Origin: an uncultured Hyphomicrobium sp.
GTDB lineage: Bacteria; Pseudomonadota; Alphaproteobacteria; Rhizobiales; Hyphomicrobiaceae
DNA length: 54,602 nt
Reading direction: 5' to 3'
Assembly (NCBI RefSeq): GCF_902826555.1
Contig: NZ_CADEFI010000022.1
Span: forward strand, 1-54,602
Both the position numbers and the translations under genes were made by a program. Numbering within the stretch: position 1 is the stretch's first letter; each line of letters starts with the position of its first letter. The notes beneath the pieces are model-generated. The model was given only the letters and a program-made list of their open reading frames with translations. It had not been told where the DNA came from and did no database searches. Shown piece after piece: positions 16,288 through 25,451 of this stretch.

Positions 16288-19200
16288 ATGCACGGGATCA
16301 GCCAGAGAACGCCGGGCGGCGGAATTTCCGGGCCCTTCATTCGCCGTCCGATCGCGACCACGCTCATCATGATGGGCCTTCTGTTCGTCGGCCTCGTCGC
16401 CTACCCGCGCCTGCCGGTCGCACCATTGCCGCAGGTCGACTTCCCGACCATCCAGGTCTCCGCTTCCCTGCCCGGCGCCAACCCAGAGACCATGGCCTCG
16501 TCGGTTGCGCAGCCGCTCGAACGCCAGTTCGCACGCATCCCCGGCGTCACCCAGACCACATCCTCGTCCGGCCTCGGCTCGACCACCGTGGTTGTGCAGT
16601 TCGACCTCGACCGCGATATCGACGCCGCTGCCAACGACGTTCAAGCCGCCATCAACGCCGCTGCAGGTCAGCTCCCAACCGACCTTCCGTCGCCTCCGAC
16701 CTACCGCAAGGTCAACCCCGCAGATGCGCCGATCATGCTGCTGTCGGCGACGTCCGACACCCTGCCGCTGACGGACGTGGACGACAATGCCGACACCAAG
16801 CTCGCCCAGCAGATCAGCCAGATCAGCGGCGTTGGGCTCGTCTCCATCGGCGGCGAGCAGAAACCCGCCATCCGCGTCCAGATCGACCCCGCAAAGCTCG
16901 TCGCCAAGGGTCTCTCGCTGGAGGACGTCCGCGCCCGCCTTGCGCTGACCACCGTCAACCAGGCCAAGGGCAATATCGACGGCACGCTTCGAAGCCTCAC
17001 CATTTACGCCAACGACCAGCTGAGCGACGCCGCCGGATGGAACGACGTCATCGTCGCCTACCGCGACGGGGCGCCTATTCGCGTCAAGGATATCGGCCAG
17101 GCCATCGACGGCCCCGAGGACATGAAGAAGGCCGCTTGGGCCGATGGAAAGCGCGGTGTTTTCCTTGTCATCTCGAAGCAACCCGGCGCCAACGTCATCG
17201 ACACCGTCGACCGCATCAAGGCCCAGCTTCCGCGGCTGCGTGCCGCCATGCCGCCGTCGATCAAGATCGACGTTCTGAGCGACCGCACGCAGACCATCCG
17301 CGCTTCCGTCGAGGACGTGCAGTTCACGCTCCTCATCTCGATCGCCCTCGTCGTCGCCGTCATCTTCGTGTTCTTGCGCAGCCTATGGGCGACCATCATC
17401 CCCAGTGTCACCGTTCCACTGTCGCTGCTCGGCGCCTTGGCCCTGATGTGGCTCGCGGGCTATAGTCTCGACAACCTCTCCCTGATGGCGCTCACCATCG
17501 CCGTCGGCTTCGTCGTCGACGACGCCATCGTCATGCTCGAGAACATCGTGCGTCACGTCGAGGACGGCATGAAGCCGTTCGATGCCGCGATCAAGGGCGC
17601 GGAGGAGATCGGCTTCACTATCGTCTCGATCAGCCTGTCGCTTGTCGCCGCGTTCATCCCGCTCCTGCTCATGGGCGGCATCATCGGCCGCCTCTTCCGT
17701 GAGTTCGCCGTCACGGTCACCATGACAATCGCCGTCTCGGCCTTTGTGGCCCTCACCCTGACACCCATGATGTGCTCGCGCTTCCTCAGGCCCGAGCACG
17801 AGGTGAAACATGGCCGGCTCCACGCGTGGACCGAGCGCGGCTTCGACGCACTCCTCCGCGCCTACGAGCGCGCGCTCGACTTCTGCCTGCGCCGCCGCTT
17901 CCTGACCCTGATGGTGTTCTTCGCCACCATCGCCAGCACCGTCATGCTCTTCGTTGCCATCCCGAAGGGCTTCTTTCCGCAGCAGGACACCGGCCTGCTC
18001 CAGGGCACATCGGAAGCCGCACAGGATGTCTCCTTTGCCGAGATGATGCGGCTGCAGCAGACGCTGGGCGACATCATCGCCAAAGACCCGGACATCGAGA
18101 CTTATGCCATGGCCATCGGCGCGGGCGGCGCATCGGCGTCTCTCAACACCGGCCGCTTCTTCATTACGCTGAAGCCGCGCAGCGAGCGCAACGTATCCGC
18201 CGACGCGATCATTGCCCGCCTGCGCAAGGCCACCCAAAGCGTCGAGGGCGTGAAGCTTTACCTCCAGGCCGCACAGGACATCACTGTCGGCGGCCGCGCG
18301 GGGCGCTCGCAATTCCAGTACACGATCCAGGATCCGGAGATCGCCGAGCTCAACACGTGGGCGCCGAAGATCCTCGAAAAGCTCAAGACTCTGCCCGAGC
18401 TACGCGACGTTGCCACCGACCAGCAAGCGGCCGGCATGACGCTCACCCTCGACATCAACCGCGACCAGGCCTCCCGCTACGGCCTTGATCCGAGCACCAT
18501 CGACAATACGATCTACGACGCCTTCGGCCAGCGCCAAGTCGCCCAATTCTTCACGCAGCAGAACAACTACCACGTCGTCCTGGAGATTCTGCCCGAGTTG
18601 CAGGGCTTGCCCGGGAGCCTGGACAAGATCTACGTCAAGTCGGCGTCCACCGGCGAGCAGGTCCCGCTTGCCGCCTTCGCGAGCTGGACCACGCGCAAGA
18701 CGCAGCCGCTCTCGATCTCTCACCAGGGCCAGTTCCCCGCCGTCACCATCACCTTTAATCTGGCGCAGGGCGGTTCGCTCGGCACCGCGACGGAAGCAAT
18801 CAAAGCGGCAGAGCGCGAGCTTGGCTTGCCCACCGCCATGCGCACGACCTTCCAGGGCAATGCGCAGGCCTTCCAGGACTCGCTCGCGACCGTGCCGATG
18901 CTCATCGTCGCCGCCCTCGTCGTGATCTACCTGATCCTCGGCATTCTCTACGAGAGCTTCATCCACCCGCTGACCATCCTGTCCACGCTTCCTTCCGCGG
19001 GGGCAGGTGCTGTCGCCACCCTGATGTTTGCGGGCTTCGACTTCTCGCTGATCGCCATGATCGGCGTCATCCTGCTTATCGGCATCGTCAAGAAGAACGG
19101 CATCATGCTCGTGGATTTCGCCATAACGACCGAGCGCGACGAGCATCTCGCTCCTGAGGAAGCCGTGCGCAAGGCCGCCATCCTGCGCTTCCGCCCGATC

Positions 19201-19443
19201 ATGATGACGACGGCAGCCGCCCTGCTGGGTGCCGTCCCCCTTATGCTGGGCTCCGGCACCGGCTCCGAGATCCGCCAACCGCTCGGCTACGCCATGGTCG
19301 GCGGCCTCATCGTCAGCCAGGCGCTCACGCTCTTTACCACTCCCATCGTCTACATTTATCTCGACAAGCTCGCTTCGTTTCTCGAACGCACGCTCGGTCG
19401 CAGCGAGCCGAAACCCGCCAGCCAGACGGCAAAGGCCAACTAG
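16288..19443 (+). CDS. RND efflux pump inner-membrane subunit (MdtB/MdtC type)
   Basis: A 1051-residue resistance-nodulation-division transporter of normal length. It has the first helix after GPFIRRPIATTL, the PLPQVDFPTIQV porter segment typical of the MdtB/MdtC branch, two large periplasmic loops and twelve helices. Helix four carries GFVVDDAIVMLENI with the paired Asp of the proton relay; later come PLLLMGGIIGRLF and KKNGIMLVDFA. It exports hydrophobic compounds in exchange for protons. The upstream adaptor gene ends 28 bases before, so the two form an operon. ATG 16288 is chosen because the first helix follows directly; ATG 16228 is an alternative. Confidence 0.95.
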   Translation: MHGISQRTPGGGISGPFIRRPIATTLIMMGLLFVGLVAYPRLPVAPLPQVDFPTIQVSASLPGANPETMASSVAQPLERQFARIPGVTQTTSSSGLGSTTVVVQFDLDRDIDAAANDVQAAINAAAGQLPTDLPSPPTYRKVNPADAPIMLLSATSDTLPLTDVDDNADTKLAQQISQISGVGLVSIGGEQKPAIRVQIDPAKLVAKGLSLEDVRARLALTTVNQAKGNIDGTLRSLTIYANDQLSDAAGWNDVIVAYRDGAPIRVKDIGQAIDGPEDMKKAAWADGKRGVFLVISKQPGANVIDTVDRIKAQLPRLRAAMPPSIKIDVLSDRTQTIRASVEDVQFTLLISIALVVAVIFVFLRSLWATIIPSVTVPLSLLGALALMWLAGYSLDNLSLMALTIAVGFVVDDAIVMLENIVRHVEDGMKPFDAAIKGAEEIGFTIVSISLSLVAAFIPLLLMGGIIGRLFREFAVTVTMTIAVSAFVALTLTPMMCSRFLRPEHEVKHGRLHAWTERGFDALLRAYERALDFCLRRRFLTLMVFFATIASTVMLFVAIPKGFFPQQDTGLLQGTSEAAQDVSFAEMMRLQQTLGDIIAKDPDIETYAMAIGAGGASASLNTGRFFITLKPRSERNVSADAIIARLRKATQSVEGVKLYLQAAQDITVGGRAGRSQFQYTIQDPEIAELNTWAPKILEKLKTLPELRDVATDQQAAGMTLTLDINRDQASRYGLDPSTIDNTIYDAFGQRQVAQFFTQQNNYHVVLEILPELQGLPGSLDKIYVKSASTGEQVPLAAFASWTTRKTQPLSISHQGQFPAVTITFNLAQGGSLGTATEAIKAAERELGLPTAMRTTFQGNAQAFQDSLATVPMLIVAALVVIYLILGILYESFIHPLTILSTLPSAGAGAVATLMFAGFDFSLIAMIGVILLIGIVKKNGIMLVDFAITTERDEHLAPEEAVRKAAILRFRPIMMTTAAALLGAVPLMLGSGTGSEIRQPLGYAMVGGLIVSQALTLFTTPIVYIYLDKLASFLERTLGRSEPKPASQTAKAN

Positions 19444-19517
19444 GCGGCGCGCGGTCGGGGTTGTTGCAGAAGGGTATCGCGACAACCCGTCTCCCCTCAC
19501 CGCCTGAAAAATTGGCA

Positions 19518-19547
19518 TTGACAGGAAGCCGTTCCTGCTGCGCTTTA
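19518..19547 (+). promoter_or_regulatory. candidate promoter of the cobalamin uptake operon
   Basis: A consensus TTGACA at 19518-19523 is followed 18 bases later by GCTTTA at 19542-19547, just ahead of the riboswitch. The -35 is perfect and the -10 is weak. Confidence 0.55.
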
Positions 19548-19552
19548 GGGGC

Positions 19553-19747
19553 GTGACGGTGTTGCCACGTCCGCAAGGGCGTGGATGACGAAGAGGGAAC
19601 ACGGTGTGGCGTGAATAACGCTGAATCCGTGGCTGCGCCCGCAACTGTAAGCGGCAAGTCCTCTCCAACGACGCCACTGACGCTCCGAAAGGAACGTCGG
19701 GAAGGCTGGAGAGAGACGCTTGAGCCGTGAGCCAGGAGACCTGCCGG
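19553..19747 (+). promoter_or_regulatory. cobalamin (B12) riboswitch
   Basis: The aptamer shows the conserved landmarks in order: GGGAA..CGGTG near 19596, AATCCGTGGCTGC then CCCGCAACTGTAAGCGG near 19624-19654, GCCACTG at about 19673, GGGAAGGC near 19699, and the B12 box AGCCAGGAGACCTGCC ending at 19744. It lies about 260 bases ahead of btuB. The class normally represses uptake genes when adenosylcobalamin binds. The stretch from 19748 to 20007 would hold the expression platform; no clear terminator with a T tract was seen, so control of translation is plausible. Confidence 0.95.
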
Positions 19748-20007
19748 CACGAGTCGCCCATCCCCCGTGCGGTGCGCTCGGTGGAACGGTTACCCGTAGT
19801 GGCGGCTGATGTGCAACCGAATGGGAGCAACGTCAGGCATGGCCGGGGTATCGATCACCCACTGACACGATAGAAACCGGGCTCGTGGTCTCGAGCAGCG
19901 CTAGGCATTGCGGATCCCGCATCAGCCGGCGTTGCAGTCGTACCAGCCGAACCCGTATCGGCCGCACCTGCCAGGGCTTCCGTCCATCAATCGTGACGGG
20001 GGGACCT

Positions 20008-21951
20008 TTGTCATATCGTATCGAGTTGAATAGCAGACGTCGTATACGCGCCTACGCGAAAGCCTTGCTGCTCTCGACAGGCGCCGTCATTGCCTCGACC
20101 GCCGCCTTCGCACAGAGCACGGGCACGACGGTTCTCGAAGGCATCACCGTCTACTCCGCCAACCGCACACCGACCGAAGCCTCGAAGGTCGGCTCCTCAG
20201 TCGAAGTTTTGACCGAGAAGGATCTCGAGAAACAGTCGCGCATCTACCTCAAGGACTACCTCGAGCAGCTCCCGGGCGTGAACTTCAGCCAGAACGGCCC
20301 GCCGGGCTCGACGACGCGCATGAACATTCGCGGGGCGGGCGCCGAGTACGTCAAGGTGCTGGTCGACGGCATCGACATCAGCGATCCCTCGAGCACCAAG
20401 ACCTCGGCCCACTTCGAGCACCTGCTCGTCGGCGATGTGTCCCGCATCGAGGTTCTGAAGGGTTCGCAGAGCACGCTCTACGGCGGCGATGCCGTCGGCG
20501 GCGTCATCAGCATCGAGACCAAGGCTGCGACGAAGCCCGGGTTCTCGATAAGCGGCGGTGCGGAAGGCGGCGAATACAACACCTTTAGCGGAGCCGCCAC
20601 GGCAGGCTATCTGGCGACGAACGGCAGCAACGTCTCACTCACCGTGCAAGGGGTCGACACCGATGGATTTTCGTCGGCATCTTCCGGGATTGAAGACGAC
20701 GGCTACAAGAATCTCACGATTTCCGGGCGGGGCGAATATTATCTGTCGCCAGCCGTGAAGGTATTCTTCGCCGCGCGCACGCTCGACGCCGATGGTGATT
20801 TCGATGGCTTCGATCCGGTGTCCTTCCTACCGGCGGATGATACTTTGACCACGGAGACCGTACAGCACGCAGGTCGCGTCGGGACCGAGATCTCTCTTTT
20901 CGGCGGCGCGTTTCTGAACACGTTTGCTATCCAGGGCACGAAGATCGAGCGCGACAACTTCGACACCGGGCAGCGTACGGTCTGGTTCGACGGCGACCGC
21001 GTCAAAGGCGAGTACAAAGGCGTCTTGCACTTCAATGACCGCCTTTCGCTTCTCGCCGGCGCCGACTGGGAGGAGACCGGTATGGAGAATGTGCTGGTCG
21101 ACCGGGCCACTGCAGACGTCGGCGGTGCCTACGCCCAGCTCATGGCGGAGCCTATCGACGGCCTCGTTCTGACGGGCGGCGCCCGCAGGGACGATCACAG
21201 CACCTTCGGCGAATTCGATACCTATCGCCTGTCCGCCGCCTATCTGGTACCGGGCACGGAGACGAAGTTGCGGGCCAGTCGCGGCACAGGCTTCCGAACA
21301 CCGAGCCTTGACGAGCTTTTTGGCGTCTATGACTTCGGCTTCGGGCTGATCGACTACGGCAACGAAAACCTCAAGCCCGAGGAAAGCACGAGCTGGGACG
21401 CCGGAATTGAGCAGGGGTTCTTCAACGGACGTCTTAAGCTCGGAGCCACCTATTTCGAAGTCGACACCGAAAACCTGATCGTCTTCGACTTCGGCTGCGG
21501 GTTTGGCGCACCGGTTTGCAACTTCAACCAGGAAGGCGTCACCGAGCGCAACGGCGTTGAGCTGAGCGCCGCGGCCATCGTCACCGAGGGCTTCACGGTG
21601 ACGGCCGGATACACCTACACCGATACCGAAACGGCGGACGGTGACCGGTTGACTTACGTGCCTCGCCACAACTTCGTCGTCGGCTTCGACCTGCAGCCGA
21701 TCGACAAGGTCGACCTCAACGTGACGGTAAAGTACGTCGCCGACTCGATCCACAGCAACGGACCGCCCGCCGTCGAGCTCGACAACTATGTGCTCGTCAA
21801 CGCCAAGGCGTCCTACGAGTTCCAGCCCGGCTGGAAGGCCTATGTGAGGGGCGAAAACCTCCTCGACGAACAGTACGAGACGATTCTGAACTATGGCACC
21901 GCCGGCCTCTCCGTCTATGGCGGCGTCACCATGGCACTACCGAGTGACTGA
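20008..21951 (+). CDS. btuB: TonB-dependent outer-membrane cobalamin receptor (BtuB-like)
   Basis: A 647-residue beta-barrel receptor. TTG 20008 is chosen: GGGGGGA lies just upstream and the signal peptide begins directly (basic RRRIRAYAK, hydrophobic ALLLSTGAVIASTAAFA, cut before Q). GTG 19993 is an alternative. After the cut come a TonB-box-like TVLEGITV, a plug domain (SSVEVLTEKDLEKQ, QLPGVNF, RGAGAEYVKVLVDGI, VLKGSQSTLYGGDAVGGVI) and a 22-strand-type barrel ending with ..RGENLLDEQYE... The B12 riboswitch upstream fixes the likely substrate as a cobalamin. The last residues (VTMALPSD) lack the usual terminal aromatic residue, and a repeat begins at the stop codon. Confidence 0.93.
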   Translation: MSYRIELNSRRRIRAYAKALLLSTGAVIASTAAFAQSTGTTVLEGITVYSANRTPTEASKVGSSVEVLTEKDLEKQSRIYLKDYLEQLPGVNFSQNGPPGSTTRMNIRGAGAEYVKVLVDGIDISDPSSTKTSAHFEHLLVGDVSRIEVLKGSQSTLYGGDAVGGVISIETKAATKPGFSISGGAEGGEYNTFSGAATAGYLATNGSNVSLTVQGVDTDGFSSASSGIEDDGYKNLTISGRGEYYLSPAVKVFFAARTLDADGDFDGFDPVSFLPADDTLTTETVQHAGRVGTEISLFGGAFLNTFAIQGTKIERDNFDTGQRTVWFDGDRVKGEYKGVLHFNDRLSLLAGADWEETGMENVLVDRATADVGGAYAQLMAEPIDGLVLTGGARRDDHSTFGEFDTYRLSAAYLVPGTETKLRASRGTGFRTPSLDELFGVYDFGFGLIDYGNENLKPEESTSWDAGIEQGFFNGRLKLGATYFEVDTENLIVFDFGCGFGAPVCNFNQEGVTERNGVELSAAAIVTEGFTVTAGYTYTDTETADGDRLTYVPRHNFVVGFDLQPIDKVDLNVTVKYVADSIHSNGPPAVELDNYVLVNAKASYEFQPGWKAYVRGENLLDEQYETILNYGTAGLSVYGGVTMALPSD

Positions 21952-22101
21952 CCATGATCGCTTCGGACACAATCAGTCCGAAGCGTGAATAATCGGTCTT
22001 CTAAATGAGACCATGATCGCTTCGGGCCTAGTCGCTCCGATCGTCGCGTCGCCTATCAGGCGCGACGTAAATCGGCAGCGCCGCGAAAGTCCGAAGCGTG
22101 A
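21950..22101. repeat. two-copy palindromic repeat after btuB
   Basis: Copy 1 (21950-21988) begins GACCATGATCGCTTCGG and forms a perfect 10-bp hairpin: CGCTTCGGAC (21959-21968), a 7-base loop, GTCCGAAGCG (21976-21985), then TGA. Copy 2 (22009-22101) has the same opening 17 bases and the same closing GTCCGAAGCGTGA, but its loop is enlarged with nested arms (CGCT/AGCG, CGAT/ATCG, GTCGCG/CGCGAC). It could act as a processing or attenuation site within the btuB-tonB transcript, or be a small mobile palindrome. Confidence 0.7.
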
Positions 22102-22194
22102 CATCGGGGCGAGGGGGCTCGATCGCGCAACCATGCTGCATCATGGACGCGACCGGGCTTCCTTGTTCTTACACCTGGGAAGGAGAGCTTCGAG

Positions 22195-23127
22195 ATTTCG
22201 GACCAACCCGGAACAGACGCGGTCATCCAGGAGCAGACGCCTTCGACCCAAGTCGCGGAAGGCGCCAATCGCCAGCGTTCGCGCATTTTCGCGACCACTG
22301 CCAGCGCGGCATTCTCTCTACTGCTCCACGGCAGCGTGTTTGCCGCCGCCCTCTACTGGATCGATCACAAGCCCGGCGCCATCACGTCTCCGACCGAGGC
22401 CATCAGCATCGAACTTCTCGAAACGGAGGTGCTCGAGGCCATTACCACTCCGCCAACTTTGGAAGCCGCTGCGTCGCCCACAACTGTGCAGTCCGATCCC
22501 GGCGCCGCAACAGAAAGTGCAGCCTCCTCAAAGGCGCAGCCGGTCGAAGAGCTTCGGGAGATCAGCACCAAGGAGCCCGCCATCGCCGAGATCGAGGCCG
22601 AAAGCCCACGCGGCATGGAGGCCGTGCAAGGCACTCTCGAAACAACGGAGCAGGCTGGCCGCGAACACCTAAACGACAAACCCCTGGAAAAGGCCGACAC
22701 GCCGCCGCGCGAAATCAAGGAGCGCAAGAAGCCGGTCAAGACCGCCAAGCTCACCGAGCCGTCCGACACGCCCGATAAAACCAGCGAAGCGAAAAAGAAG
22801 GGCGCCGCCCAATCGCGCGCCGCGAAAGGCTCGGCCAGCGCCAAAGGACGCGTGTCAGCCAGCTCTGGTTCTGCGATCAACTATGCCGCCCTCGTGCGCG
22901 CCCGCGTTGCCGCGCGAAAACCGGCCGGTGGCGGCAAGCGCGGCACCGTCGTCGTCGCTTTCGGAGTGACGCGCTCCGGCGGACTGGCCTTCGCCAGCAT
23001 CGCCCGCTCCTCGGGCGATCCGGGCCTCGACGGTAAGGTGCTTTCCGCCGTGCGCGGCGTCGGATCCTTTCCTGCCCCGCCGCCGGGCGCAGGCCTGCGC
23101 TTCGCCATCCCATTCTATTTCAAGTAG
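22195..23127 (+). CDS. tonB: TonB-family energy transducer, probable AUU start
   Basis: About 310 residues. No ATG, GTG or TTG occurs in frame between the stop at 22099-22101 and GTG 22336. Starting at that GTG would cut the membrane helix (IFATTASAAFSLLLHGSVFAAALYW) in half and remove the conserved His of the TonB helix. An ATT at 22195 follows AAGGAG (22180-22185) at nine bases and gives a full cytoplasmic end and helix, so I propose it. Then come a Glu/Lys/Pro-rich periplasmic spacer (about 70-210) and a C-terminal TonB domain (YAALVRARVAARKP...GTVVVAFGVTRSGGL..., FPAPPP, F.IPFYF). It transduces proton-motive force to BtuB. A sequencing error hiding an ordinary start is the alternative. 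Confidence 0.88.
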   Translation: MSDQPGTDAVIQEQTPSTQVAEGANRQRSRIFATTASAAFSLLLHGSVFAAALYWIDHKPGAITSPTEAISIELLETEVLEAITTPPTLEAAASPTTVQSDPGAATESAASSKAQPVEELREISTKEPAIAEIEAESPRGMEAVQGTLETTEQAGREHLNDKPLEKADTPPREIKERKKPVKTAKLTEPSDTPDKTSEAKKKGAAQSRAAKGSASAKGRVSASSGSAINYAALVRARVAARKPAGGGKRGTVVVAFGVTRSGGLAFASIARSSGDPGLDGKVLSAVRGVGSFPAPPPGAGLRFAIPFYFK

Positions 23128-23156
23128 GCACGCATACGCCACCGACAGGAGAAACG

Positions 23157-23726
23157 ATGACCACCGATACAGCTAGCAGAAGCACCACTGGACGATCCGC
23201 GCTCGCCACCTCCAGCCTCTGGATCGCAGGCGTCGCGGCACTCTGCGTCGGCGGCAGCTACGTCTATGCGTGCGCCGCGCCCTTCGCCGCTATCGCGGCC
23301 ATCGGCGCCACCAGGATGGACCGCAATACCGGCCTTATGCTTGTCATCGTCGCATGGCTGGTCAATCAGGCCATTGGGTTCGCCGTCCTGGACTATCCCC
23401 AAACCGCCACGACATTCGCCTGGGGCATCGCTATCGGCATCGCGGCCATCGTCGGATATGCTGCCGCGCGGACCATCGCGACGGCCGGACAGCCTCCGGT
23501 CCTGACGCTCGCCCTCACCTTCGTTGCCGCCTTCGTGATCTACGAGACGGCTCTCTACGGCGCGAGCTTTGCTCTTGGCGGCTCGGACTACGCCTTCACC
23601 ATCGAGATCGTCGGGTACATCCTGAAGATCAATGCGGCCGCATTCGCAGTCCTGTTGATCCTGCATCGTGCCGCAATCGCGCTGCCGTGGCTCCGACCAG
23701 CCGCTCCGGCCCCCACCGCCGCCTGA
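23157..23726 (+). CDS. polytopic membrane protein of the B12 operon (BtuM-like?)
   Basis: A 189-residue protein with about five or six membrane helices and an AGGAGA ribosome site, 29 bases after tonB. Features are a Cys in YVYACAAPFAA (about residue 39), LVNQAIGFAVLDYP, WGIAIGIAAIVGYAAA, then FVIYETALYG. Family knowledge: BtuM proteins are small B12 transporters related to ECF substrate-binding subunits, often encoded beside btuB under B12 riboswitches, and some carry a cobalt-contacting Cys. The size, helix number, Cys and position fit, but the assignment rests mainly on context. No btuCDF ABC transporter is in this window, which would give this protein the inner-membrane step. Confidence 0.75.
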   Translation: MTTDTASRSTTGRSALATSSLWIAGVAALCVGGSYVYACAAPFAAIAAIGATRMDRNTGLMLVIVAWLVNQAIGFAVLDYPQTATTFAWGIAIGIAAIVGYAAARTIATAGQPPVLTLALTFVAAFVIYETALYGASFALGGSDYAFTIEIVGYILKINAAAFAVLLILHRAAIALPWLRPAAPAPTAA

Positions 23727-23778
23727 ACGAAAAATCCGGAAGGCCGGGGGACCACACGTTCCTCGGCCGGCTCCGGGC

Positions 23779-25440
23779 TCACCCGGCGAGAACAGCGCTG
23801 CCGCAACGGATGCCGTGTGTCTGGACGTCGACCTCACCGAGACTGACGCCCAACGTCTCGAGCAACGTCGCGAGCACCGGATCGAGCGCAGCCGCCACCG
23901 GCGTAAGCAGAGCGATGAGCAGCCCCTTGACCGCCGACACGCCGAGGCCGAACCCGACGACATTCACCTGCAGATCGACAGACTGCAGCAGGCTGGCGAC
24001 GAGGGACGATAGAAAATCGTGTGTCTTCGCGGTTTTGATCACGTGCCCATCCACGTCGCTTTGCGTGAAGGAAAGATCCGTCGCCGACACATTGGCCATT
24101 TCGGCGTAAGCGCTGGCGGACACGGTGACCAGGGGCGCCTGCACCATCGCCGCCCGCGACACCGGAACGCTGCTTCCGAACGATGAAAGTCCGCCCGATG
24201 CCACGTCGCCGATCCAGGCCCTGACCACCGCTGGCCGCGCCTCGATTACGGCCTTCGCGCTTCCCGGTTGCGCAACGTTGCAGGTGAGGCTCTTGAGGCG
24301 CGCCTCCGCGCTCGCAATGTCGATATAGATTGGCAGCCGGATACGAATACCGGCCAGAAGCCCGGTGCCGCCGACCTCCGCGACGAGCCGCAGCCGCGTC
24401 TGCGCGGTCCTGACCGTTGCTCCGGGCTGTCCGACCGCCACCCAGCCGGAGTTCTGCGCCGCTTCTCCGATGGCAAGATCGAGCTTCAGGCTGAGCAGCC
24501 CCGGAACGCCCGCGCCCAGGTTGACGGCAACTTGGTTCTGCCCGTTGGCGAGCTGCGCCGCCGCCGAAAGCAGCGACATGAGGTTGACGTCAGCCGCAAG
24601 CCCGGCGTGAGCCTGTCCAATCTCGGCCTGGGCAAAAGGCCCAAGATCGACAAGCGCCCGCAGCGGCACCGTTGCCGTGGCGACCGTCTGCCCAAGCAGC
24701 GTTGTCACCACCTGCGCGGCCGCCGCCTCGCCCGCGTCGTTCGCACTCCTCACGGCGGCGTTCAGCACGTTGCCGACAGTCACCTCGCTATCCAGCACAT
24801 TGCTATACGTGCCGGCGGTGACGCCGATATCCGTCGCCAGTGCCGAAAGGAAGCCATCCAGCGACACGTTCGCATTGACGAGGGCATTGTAGTCCATGGC
24901 GGAGAGCGAGACGTTGCCGCCGAGCAAGGCGCTGATCAACGCATTCAGGATCCCGCCATTGATGGAGGCCAGTCTGCTGCCGATCGAGAACACGGCCTGC
25001 GCATCCGTGGTGCCGATCGCAGCCACCGAGATCTCGGGCTCGGACATGAACGATTTGGCAAAGTAAAGCTGACCTCCCATCGCCACATCGAGCCGCACGG
25101 CGTTGTACGGCTGCAGGCCGGCCTGAAACCGCGCGCCGGGCTGAACCTCGGGATCGAATGAGTAGCGCCCCTTGACGACGGCCAGCGAATGAATGTCATC
25201 GAAACCGTTGGCATTGAGCGTCGCGCGGGCGGCAGCCTCGGCGTGATCGAGATCGCTGGCAGCCGCCACAGCGGCCAGGTCTGCCGCTCCCTGCACCGTC
25301 CGTCGCTCGAGATAGAGCGATCCCATGTCGATGGCGAGCGCGCAAAGGGTGATGCAAACCGTGAAGAACATCGCCATCACGACCGCGATGGAACCTTCGC
25401 AGTTTGAAATCACGCGCGACAACAGCGATCCGCGGAACAT
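23779..25440 (-). CDS. TadG-like pilus-assembly-associated protein
   Basis: A 553-residue protein with an N-terminal TadG/TadE-type anchor: GSIAVVMAMFFTVCITLCALAIDMGSLYLERRTVQGAADLAAVAAA, in which the helix is followed by the A-DLAA motif. The long periplasmic part is Ala/Val/Leu-rich and near-repetitive, without an obvious von Willebrand MIDAS motif. AGGAGG lies before the ATG. It follows the TadE-like gene after 11 bases, so they form one operon. TadG relatives work at the envelope in Flp-type pilus assembly, but no tadABC, rcpA or flp gene is in the window, so this is an orphan pair. Confidence 0.85.
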   Translation of the reverse strand: MFRGSLLSRVISNCEGSIAVVMAMFFTVCITLCALAIDMGSLYLERRTVQGAADLAAVAAASDLDHAEAAARATLNANGFDDIHSLAVVKGRYSFDPEVQPGARFQAGLQPYNAVRLDVAMGGQLYFAKSFMSEPEISVAAIGTTDAQAVFSIGSRLASINGGILNALISALLGGNVSLSAMDYNALVNANVSLDGFLSALATDIGVTAGTYSNVLDSEVTVGNVLNAAVRSANDAGEAAAAQVVTTLLGQTVATATVPLRALVDLGPFAQAEIGQAHAGLAADVNLMSLLSAAAQLANGQNQVAVNLGAGVPGLLSLKLDLAIGEAAQNSGWVAVGQPGATVRTAQTRLRLVAEVGGTGLLAGIRIRLPIYIDIASAEARLKSLTCNVAQPGSAKAVIEARPAVVRAWIGDVASGGLSSFGSSVPVSRAAMVQAPLVTVSASAYAEMANVSATDLSFTQSDVDGHVIKTAKTHDFLSSLVASLLQSVDLQVNVVGFGLGVSAVKGLLIALLTPVAAALDPVLATLLETLGVSLGEVDVQTHGIRCGSAVLAG

Positions 25441-25451
25441 CGATAGTCCTC

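Noticed and set aside
18400-19830. A 476-residue minus-strand frame across the RND gene and riboswitch
   Set aside because: It is opposite a conserved RND transporter and would read through the B12 riboswitch.
24268-25161. A 297-residue plus-strand frame opposite the TadG-like gene
   Set aside because: No ribosome site and no domain; the minus-strand gene has a TadE/G-type anchor and AGGAGG.
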